Assembly: GCF_003121405.1 (NCBI RefSeq)
Contig: NZ_QBUY01000043.1
Span: 1 to 64,000, forward strand
Source: Paraburkholderia sp. C35
GTDB lineage: Bacteria > Pseudomonadota > Gammaproteobacteria > Burkholderiales > Burkholderiaceae
Direction of reading: 5' to 3'
Length of the DNA: 64,000 nucleotides
The position numbers were made by a program, and so were the translations under genes. Below the pieces are notes generated by a model. That model was not told the origin of the DNA and did no database searches. It saw nothing but the letters and a program-made list of their open reading frames with translations. Of the stretch, positions 58,858-64,000 are shown piece after piece; the first letter of the stretch is position 1; every line of letters begins with the position of its first letter.

Positions 58858-59049
58858 ATGGAAAAAAAACTTGCACAACGCATCGTCAGTTCCGCGCACC
58901 GCGCGGCGGAAGCGATTGCCAACGCCCGCGCTGACTTGCCCGAAGTCCAGCGCGATCAGATGTATAGCCGCGTGTTTATCGGGCTGCTGGAAGACAATGT
59001 CGGCTCAGAAAACATCTCCGAACTGATCGACGCGCTCGCGCGTCCCTGA
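58858..59049 (+). CDS. Small helical protein of unknown function
   Basis: A 63-residue soluble helical protein (KKLAQRIVSSAHRAAEAIANARADLPEVQRDQMYSRVFIGLLEDN...). No family recognised; such short proteins near the cyclase genes are common in the genus. Start uncertain: ATG 58858 has only AGGGT directly before it. It may be cotranscribed with the cyclase 125 nt upstream and converges on mocR. Confidence 0.55.
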   Translation: MEKKLAQRIVSSAHRAAEAIANARADLPEVQRDQMYSRVFIGLLEDNVGSENISELIDALARP

Positions 59050-59056
59050 ACACCGC

Positions 59057-60466
59057 TCAAAGCCTGCCAATCCGTTCGATGAAGCGCCACAACGCACCGT
59101 CGACCGAATGCGGGACGTTGAAGCGGAACCACGCGCTCGGCGCATCGTCGGGCCGAAAGTATGAACCGGGCGCAAGCCAGATACCGTCCGCCAGCGCCGC
59201 CGTCGCAATCTCGCCCGCGCGCGCCGGCTCGACGGGCAGCCGCGCGAACAGGAACAGCCCCGCGCGCGGCTTGTGAAACGCCTCCAGCCCGAGTGAATCC
59301 AGCCGTTCCTCGACCACGGCATGCGCGGCGCGCAGCCTGTCGTTGACCTGATCGACATGGCGCGCATAGCGGCCTTCATGCAGCACCTTGTCGACGATCC
59401 GCTCGATCGCCTCCGACGACGTCAATCCCACCGCCATTTTCGTGCGCGCCAGTTCGCGCAGCACGTCGCGCTCGGCGACCACATAGCCGCAGCGCAGCGC
59501 GGGCGTCACCGTCTTCGAAAAGCCGCTGATGTACAGCACGCGGCGCAGCCCTTCCAGCGCAGCAAACATCGGCGCGCCGGGCGAGCCGAGTTCGCGGCTC
59601 ACGTCGTCCTCGATCACCCACATGCGGTGGCGCTCGGCAATCTGCAGCAGCCGGAACGCCGACGCCATGCCGTAGGTTGCGCCCGTCGGATTCTGCAAGG
59701 TCGTGTTGACGAAGATCGCCTTCGGATGATGCTGGTCCGCGACCTGCTCCAGCGCGTGCGTGTCGATGCCCGCCGGCGTGCGCGGCACGCCGATCACGTT
59801 CAGCCCCGCGAGCTTGAGAATCTGCAGCAGATTGCAGTAGCCGGGATCTTCGACCACCACGGTATCGCCCGCGCGCAACAGCGTGCGCACGATCAGATCG
59901 AGCGCCTGGGTTGCGCCCTGCGTCAGCAGCACATTCGACACCTCGACAGGCAAGCCGCGCCGGTCCATCTGCTCGGCGATCTTCGCGCGCAGCGGCGCGA
60001 AACCATACGGATGCCCGTAATCGCCGAAGCGCACGGCGGGCACGCGGCTCATCGCGCGGAACGCGTGCTGCATGCCCGTTTCGTTGATCCATTCGTTCGG
60101 CAGCCAGCCGCAACCCGCCTTGATCGGCACGGAATGATCGGCGAATACGTCGGACAGCAGCCAGTTCGCGGTGAGGCTGGGTGGCTGCCAGTCGACCGTA
60201 TTGGCATGCGCGGCGCGCTCACGCGGCGCCACGCGATAGCCGGAACCTCGCCGCGCCGTCACGAGTCCCATCGAGACCAGCCGGTTGTACGCTTCCGTCA
60301 CCGTGAACGTGCTCAGTTCATGCGAGTGCGCGAGCTGGCGCACGGAGGGCAGCAGTGCGCCCGCGCGCAGCGCCTGGCTGTCGATGGCGTGGGCGAAGCC
60401 CTGCACCACCTGCTCGACGAGCGTCGGCGCGGAACGGCGGTCACGGTCCAGTTCGAGTTCGATCAT
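59057..60466 (-). CDS. MocR-type PLP-dependent transcriptional regulator
   Basis: A 469-residue protein. The GntR winged HTH is residues 1-75 (QALRAGALLPSVRQLAHSHELSTFTVTEAYNRLVSMGLV), joined to a fold-type I aminotransferase domain with the PLP Lys in SGFSKTVTPALRCGY and NTTLQNPTGATYGM. MocR proteins use PLP as a cofactor sensor and bind direct repeats. It is divergent from a beta-alanine:pyruvate aminotransferase, 153 nt away, with two direct repeats in the spacer, so it probably controls that gene. ATG at 60466. Confidence 0.93.
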   Translation of the reverse strand: MIELELDRDRRSAPTLVEQVVQGFAHAIDSQALRAGALLPSVRQLAHSHELSTFTVTEAYNRLVSMGLVTARRGSGYRVAPRERAAHANTVDWQPPSLTANWLLSDVFADHSVPIKAGCGWLPNEWINETGMQHAFRAMSRVPAVRFGDYGHPYGFAPLRAKIAEQMDRRGLPVEVSNVLLTQGATQALDLIVRTLLRAGDTVVVEDPGYCNLLQILKLAGLNVIGVPRTPAGIDTHALEQVADQHHPKAIFVNTTLQNPTGATYGMASAFRLLQIAERHRMWVIEDDVSRELGSPGAPMFAALEGLRRVLYISGFSKTVTPALRCGYVVAERDVLRELARTKMAVGLTSSEAIERIVDKVLHEGRYARHVDQVNDRLRAAHAVVEERLDSLGLEAFHKPRAGLFLFARLPVEPARAGEIATAALADGIWLAPGSYFRPDDAPSAWFRFNVPHSVDGALWRFIERIGRL

Positions 60467-60504
60467 CCTGATTTATCCAGCCGGGCGCAGAAGCGACGTA
60501 AAGA

Positions 60505-60540
60505 CCAGCACAGTTTAGGCTATTCCGCCAGCACAGTTAG
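60505..60540. promoter_or_regulatory. Direct-repeat operator for MocR regulator
   Basis: CCAGCACAGTTTAG (60505-60518) and CCAGCACAGTTAG (60528-60540), 23 bp start to start, about two helical turns, in the mocR/aminotransferase spacer. Confidence 0.6.
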
Positions 60541-60619
60541 CAGCGCAGTGAGCGAACTGTTTATGTCCGCCATTAAACCTCGGACGCTACAGTTTCGCTA
60601 TCCAATCGAGGAGAAACCC

Positions 60620-61948
60620 ATGACTTCGCGCCCCGTGATCGACGATCTGTCGAACTTCTGGATGCCCTTTACCGCCAACCGCCAGTTCAAGGCTGCGCCG
60701 CGCCTGCTGGAATCGGCCAAAGGCATGTATTACCGTTCGACCGACGGCCGTGACGTGCTCGACGCCTGCGCGGGCCTGTGGTGCGTGAACGCCGGCCATG
60801 GCCGCGACGAGATCGTCGCCGCCGTGCAGAAACAGGCCGCGACGCTCGACTTCGCGCCGACCTTCCAGATGGGCCACCCGCTCGCCTTCGAAGCGGCGGC
60901 GAAAGTCGCGGAACTGATGCCCGAAGGGCTCGACCGCGTGTTCTTCACGAATTCGGGCTCCGAATCCGTCGATACCGCGCTGAAGATTGCACTCGCCTAC
61001 CACCGCGCGCGCGGCGAAGGCCAGCGCACGCGCCTGATCGGCCGTGAGCGCGGCTATCACGGCGTGGGCTTCGGCGGCATTTCGGTCGGTGGCATTGCGC
61101 CGAACCGCAAGACGTTCTCGGGCGCGCTGCTGCCGTCGATCGATCATCTGCCGCACACGCATAACCTCGAACACAACGCGTTCTCGAAGGGTCAGCCCGC
61201 ATGGGGCGCGCATCTCGCCGACGAACTCGAACGCATCGTTGCGCTGCACGACGCATCGACGATTGCCGCTGTGATCGTCGAGCCGGTTGCCGGTTCGACG
61301 GGCGTGCTGATTCCGCCGCAAGGCTACCTGCAGAAGCTGCGCGATATCTGCACGAAGCACGGCATCCTGCTGATTTTCGACGAAGTGATCACGGGCTTTG
61401 GCCGCCTCGGCGCGGCGACGGCCAGCGAGTATTTCGGCGTGAAGCCCGATCTGCTGACGATGGCGAAGGCGATCAACAACGCGTCGGTGCCGATGGGCGC
61501 GGTCGCGGCCAGCCGCAACGTGCATGACACGATCGTCAACGCCGGCGCACAAGGCGCGATCGAACTGTTCCACGGCTACACGTACTCGGCGCACCCGCTC
61601 GCCGCGGCGGCCTGCGTCGCCACGCTCGATCTCTATCGCAATGAAGGCCTGTTCGAGCGTGCGGCTGCGATGGCGCCGAAGTTCGAAGCCGCTGCCCATG
61701 CGCTGCGCGACGCGAAGCACGTGAAGGACGTCCGCAACCTCGGCATGGTCGCGGGCATCGAACTGGAATCGCGCGACGGCGCGCCGGGCGCACGGGCTTA
61801 CGAGGCCTTCGTCAAGTGCTACGAAGCGGGCGTGCTGATCCGCTTCACGGGCGACATCCTGGCGTTCTCGCCGCCGCTGATCATCGACGAAGCACAAGTC
61901 GATCAGGTCTTCCAGACCGTGCGCAACGCGCTGGCTTCGATCCAGTAA
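60620..61948 (+). CDS. Beta-alanine:pyruvate (omega-amino acid) aminotransferase
   Basis: A 442-residue class III aminotransferase. It shows LDACAGLWCVNAGHGRDEIV, FTNSGSESVDTALKIALAYHRARG, the acidic ILLIFDEVITGFGRLGA and the PLP Lys in LLTMAKAINNASVPMGAV. Sequence wording is that of beta-alanine:pyruvate transaminase, which makes malonate semialdehyde and alanine; taurine or other omega-amines are possible substrates. ATG at 60620 has GAGGAG eight nt upstream. The malonate-semialdehyde dehydrogenase that often follows is absent. Confidence 0.92.
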   Translation: MTSRPVIDDLSNFWMPFTANRQFKAAPRLLESAKGMYYRSTDGRDVLDACAGLWCVNAGHGRDEIVAAVQKQAATLDFAPTFQMGHPLAFEAAAKVAELMPEGLDRVFFTNSGSESVDTALKIALAYHRARGEGQRTRLIGRERGYHGVGFGGISVGGIAPNRKTFSGALLPSIDHLPHTHNLEHNAFSKGQPAWGAHLADELERIVALHDASTIAAVIVEPVAGSTGVLIPPQGYLQKLRDICTKHGILLIFDEVITGFGRLGAATASEYFGVKPDLLTMAKAINNASVPMGAVAASRNVHDTIVNAGAQGAIELFHGYTYSAHPLAAAACVATLDLYRNEGLFERAAAMAPKFEAAAHALRDAKHVKDVRNLGMVAGIELESRDGAPGARAYEAFVKCYEAGVLIRFTGDILAFSPPLIIDEAQVDQVFQTVRNALASIQ

Positions 61949-61956
61949 GGTCTGTC

Positions 61957-61980
61957 GCACCGCTGCGCCCGCAGCGGTGC
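61957..61980 (+). terminator. Hairpin after beta-alanine aminotransferase gene
   Basis: A perfect 10-bp stem GCACCGCTGC (61957-61966) / GCAGCGGTGC (61971-61980), loop GCCC, followed by a pyrimidine tail without a true T run. Confidence 0.55.
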
Positions 61981-62119
61981 TCTCCCCCTGTCTTTCATGA
62001 TTCGCACTGCATGGCAACCGGTGCACGGGCAATCCATGCGCATTGAGTGCTGCGCTCTGCGCGGATAGCGTCTATGGTTTACGTCAAGGGCCGGTGATCG
62101 AACCGTCAGGAGACGCCTC

Positions 62120-62371
62120 ATGAACACGCAGACAGTCAGGGCAGGCGCGCATATCGAAGGTATCCACTGGGTCGCCGAGTACGCGGAGACCATGCACGAG
62201 ATCCGCATCTTCCGCGAAGGTCAGGAAGTGGACGTGCACAATGCGCCATCGACACTATTCGGCGACGAAGAGAACGCCGGTTCGAAAAGCTGCGCGGATC
62301 ATCGTGCGGCAGAAGCGGCGGTGCTCGCTTATCTGCGCCATTTCGTGGCCGAGCACGACGCCGAGGAATAA
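62120..62371 (+). CDS. Small conserved protein of unknown function
   Basis: An 83-residue protein without signal or membrane segment: AGAHIEGIHWVAEYAETMHEIRIFREGQEVDVHNAPSTLFGDEENA then a helical end AEAAVLAYLRHFVAEHDAEE. It resembles small Burkholderia proteins annotated only as hypothetical. AGGAG precedes the ATG at a good distance. Single gene. Confidence 0.75.
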   Translation: MNTQTVRAGAHIEGIHWVAEYAETMHEIRIFREGQEVDVHNAPSTLFGDEENAGSKSCADHRAAEAAVLAYLRHFVAEHDAEE

Positions 62372-62384
62372 CGCCGGACGCAAC

Positions 62385-62420
62385 GAAAAAGGCCAGCCTT
62401 GCGTGCGCCCGGCTGGCCTT
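62385..62420 (-). terminator. Rho-independent terminator of substrate-binding protein gene
   Basis: A 10-bp stem (62389-62398 with 62411-62420); on the minus strand the stem is followed by a T run (62386-62390 are A on the plus strand). It lies 26 nt past the ABC gene stop. Confidence 0.85.
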
Positions 62421-62446
62421 CGGGTCCGTTGTGACGTTCGACGCAA

Positions 62447-63667
62447 TCAGTCCGCGGGACGCAGCTTCTTCACGTCGGCGTCGGAGGGTTGCACGCTGGC
62501 GCCATCGATATAGCGGTACGACGTCATCACGCCCTTGCCGTCCTTCAGCGCCGTGACACCGACGAACGCACCCATGGTCGACTGGTTGTCCTGCGGGCGA
62601 TATGTGATCGGGCCAAACGGCGTATCGACATTCAAGCCTTTGAACGCAGCCGCCAGCTTGTCCGGATCGGTCGATCCTGCTTTTTTGATGCCATTCGCAA
62701 TCGACATCAGCGCCGAGTAGCCGACCACCGAGCCAAGACGCGGATAGTCGTGATACTTCGCTTCGTAGTCGGCGACGAACTTCTTGTTGGCGGGCGTATC
62801 GACGGAATACCACGGATAGCCCGTCACGATCCAGCCGACAGGCGCTTCTGCGCCGAGCGTGTCGAGATAATCGGGTTCGCCTGTGAGCAGCGACACGACG
62901 CTGCGGTCCTTGAAGAGGCCGCGCGTATTGCCTTCGCGCACGAACTTGCCGAGATCCGCGCTGAACAGCACGTTGAAGATGGCGTCGGGCTTGGCGTCGG
63001 CGAGCGCCTGCACGGTCGAGCCCGCGTCGAGATTGCCGAGCGGCGTGGCCTGCTCGGTGACGAACTCGACGTCGGGCTGCGCGGCCTTCAGCAGCTTCTT
63101 GAAGGTTGCCGCAGCCGACTGGCCATACTCATAGTTCGGGTACACGAGGGCCCAGCGCTTCTTGTGCAGCTTCGCCGCTTCGGGCACGAGCATCGCGACC
63201 TGCATGTACGTGGACGGCCGCAGACGATACGTGTACTTGTTGCCGTCGGCCCAGACGATCTTGTCGGTGAGCGGCTCGGCGGCGAGGAAGAACATGCGCT
63301 TCTGTTTCGCGAAGTCGGTGAGCGCGAGGCCGGTGTTCGACAGATAGCCGCCGAACAGCAGTTGCACCTGTTCACGCGCGATCAGTTCCTGCGCGACGCG
63401 AATGGTGTCGCCGGGGTTGGCGTTGTCGTCGCGGGACACCACTTCCAGCTTTTTGCCCAGCACGCCGCCGGCTGCATTGACTTCGTCGAGTGCGAGGTTC
63501 CAGCCGTTCCTGTACGGCATCAGGAACGCAGGCTGCGCCTTGTAGCTGTTGATCTCGCCGATCTTGATGGTCTGCTGCGCCGAGGCGCCGGGTGCGGTGA
63601 ACGATAGTGTCGCCGAGACGGCCAGCGAGGCAGCTATCCGGAATGTCCATGCTGCGCGCGAAGTCAT
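62447..63667 (-). CDS. ABC transporter substrate-binding protein, branched-chain/amide type
   Basis: A 406-residue periplasmic binding protein (LivK/UrtA/FmdD-like fold). Signal peptide residues 1-30 (ASA-Q). Family features: IKIGEINSYKAQPAFLMPYRNGWNLALDEVNAAGGVLGKKLEVVSRDDNANPG, then LFGGYLSNTGLALTDFAKQKRMFFLAAEP and the ligand part YGQSAAATFKKLLKAAQPDVEF. GGAG precedes the ATG. It is downstream of livF on the same strand, so it is the last gene of a Liv-type uptake operon that begins outside the window. Ligand may be an amino acid, urea or short amide. Confidence 0.92.
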   Translation of the reverse strand: MTSRAAWTFRIAASLAVSATLSFTAPGASAQQTIKIGEINSYKAQPAFLMPYRNGWNLALDEVNAAGGVLGKKLEVVSRDDNANPGDTIRVAQELIAREQVQLLFGGYLSNTGLALTDFAKQKRMFFLAAEPLTDKIVWADGNKYTYRLRPSTYMQVAMLVPEAAKLHKKRWALVYPNYEYGQSAAATFKKLLKAAQPDVEFVTEQATPLGNLDAGSTVQALADAKPDAIFNVLFSADLGKFVREGNTRGLFKDRSVVSLLTGEPDYLDTLGAEAPVGWIVTGYPWYSVDTPANKKFVADYEAKYHDYPRLGSVVGYSALMSIANGIKKAGSTDPDKLAAAFKGLNVDTPFGPITYRPQDNQSTMGAFVGVTALKDGKGVMTSYRYIDGASVQPSDADVKKLRPAD

Positions 63668-63799
63668 GGTGCGGAACTCCCCTTTTTTTTCAATAAGGTG
63701 CGCGGGTCGCGCCGCGCGGAACGTGCATCGTACCGGGTAATGCGGGTTTCGGGATTTGTCTGCAATGCTGGTGGGGATTTGTGGTTTGGCCTTGAAACA

Positions 63800-64000
63800 T
63801 CAAACCCCGAGATAGGCCCGCCGAAGCGTGTGATCGTCCGCGAGATCGCGCATCGTGCCGCCAAACCGGACCTGCCCCTTCTCGAGCACATACGCCCGAT
63901 CGCTCACCAGCCCGGCAAAATGCACATTCTGCTCGGATAGCAATATCGACAATCCTTCCCGCTTGAGCTCGAGAATCATGTTGGCCATCTGCTCGACGAT
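63800..64000 (-). CDS. LivF-type ABC ATP-binding protein, C-terminal part
   Basis: The last 66 residues of a branched-chain amino acid type ATPase (LivF), cut by the window edge at 64000. Seen: the H-loop region ILELKREGLSILLSEQNVHFAGLVSDRAYVLEKGQVRFGG and the end MRDLADDHTLRRAYLGV, a usual LivF finish. The Walker motifs and start are outside the window. It lies 132 nt upstream of the substrate-binding protein gene in the same direction. Confidence 0.85.
   Translation of the reverse strand: MVEQMANMILELKREGLSILLSEQNVHFAGLVSDRAYVLEKGQVRFGGTMRDLADDHTLRRAYLGV

Noticed and set aside
59321..61948. An 875-codon plus-strand open frame joining sequence antisense to mocR with the aminotransferase
   Set aside because: The first 433 codons are antisense to mocR with no family; the real gene starts at 60620 with GAGGAG.
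1..64000. CRISPR arrays, tRNA or rRNA genes, intact insertion sequences, integrase/attachment sites
   Set aside because: None found on reading; the tandem repeats present are too short or too few and there are no cas, integrase or DDE transposase genes.

Overview
The window reads as chromosomal DNA of a Burkholderiaceae beta-proteobacterium, most likely Paraburkholderia or a close relative (Caballeronia, Burkholderia). The evidence is high GC, strong third-position GC bias that creates long antisense open frames, and typical families (DUF3331, DUF3141, DUF427, DUF4142, YbaK, MocR, many LysR/IclR/LacI regulators and several GGDEF proteins). I see no rRNA, tRNA, CRISPR array, prophage or intact insertion sequence. 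The species call is inference.

Left part (1-12.6 kb): a dispersed hairpin repeat at the edge, then DUF427, DUF3331, YbaK and WrbA genes, an exported DUF4142 protein and MgtC. An operon follows (lipoprotein, exported protein, lytic transglycosylase) facing a stand-alone IS630-type helix-turn-helix protein. Next come a 640-nt AT-rich gap with an FNR-like box, small envelope proteins, a diguanylate cyclase, and YqaE, YbjQ and TauE/SafE membrane proteins.

Metabolic block (12.6-24.2 kb): an IclR regulator with an acyl-CoA dehydrogenase, then a five-gene operon (DUF3141 PhaC-like hydrolase, phosphotransacylase, acetate/acyl kinase, FabI enoyl reductase, RRM-like protein) preceded by an FNR-like box and a good promoter. 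After it lies a nitroreductase/quinone reductase/SnoaL operon divergent from a LysR gene, with a perfect palindrome between them.

Middle (24.3-39.9 kb): an rpoD gene not linked to dnaG, with several inverted repeats in its leader; exported PRC-barrel, unknown and spherulin-4-like proteins; a LacI regulator with an SMP-30 lactonase; a 500-nt hairpin-rich segment with mirrored ends before cobA; CBS protein, MnmH tRNA selenouridine synthase, a membrane GGDEF-EAL protein, a GNAT enzyme, a 48-residue lipoprotein and an LprI-like protein.

Right part (39.9-64 kb): a TonB siderophore receptor with a Fur-like box, aldehyde dehydrogenase divergent from LysR, a MacAB-like ABC exporter with two separate permeases, a methyltransferase, an MFS exporter, a repeat cluster (54.29-55.0 kb) holding two more copies of the edge repeat, two linked diguanylate cyclases, MocR divergent from beta-alanine:pyruvate aminotransferase with direct-repeat operators, and a branched-chain/amide-type ABC uptake system cut by the window end.
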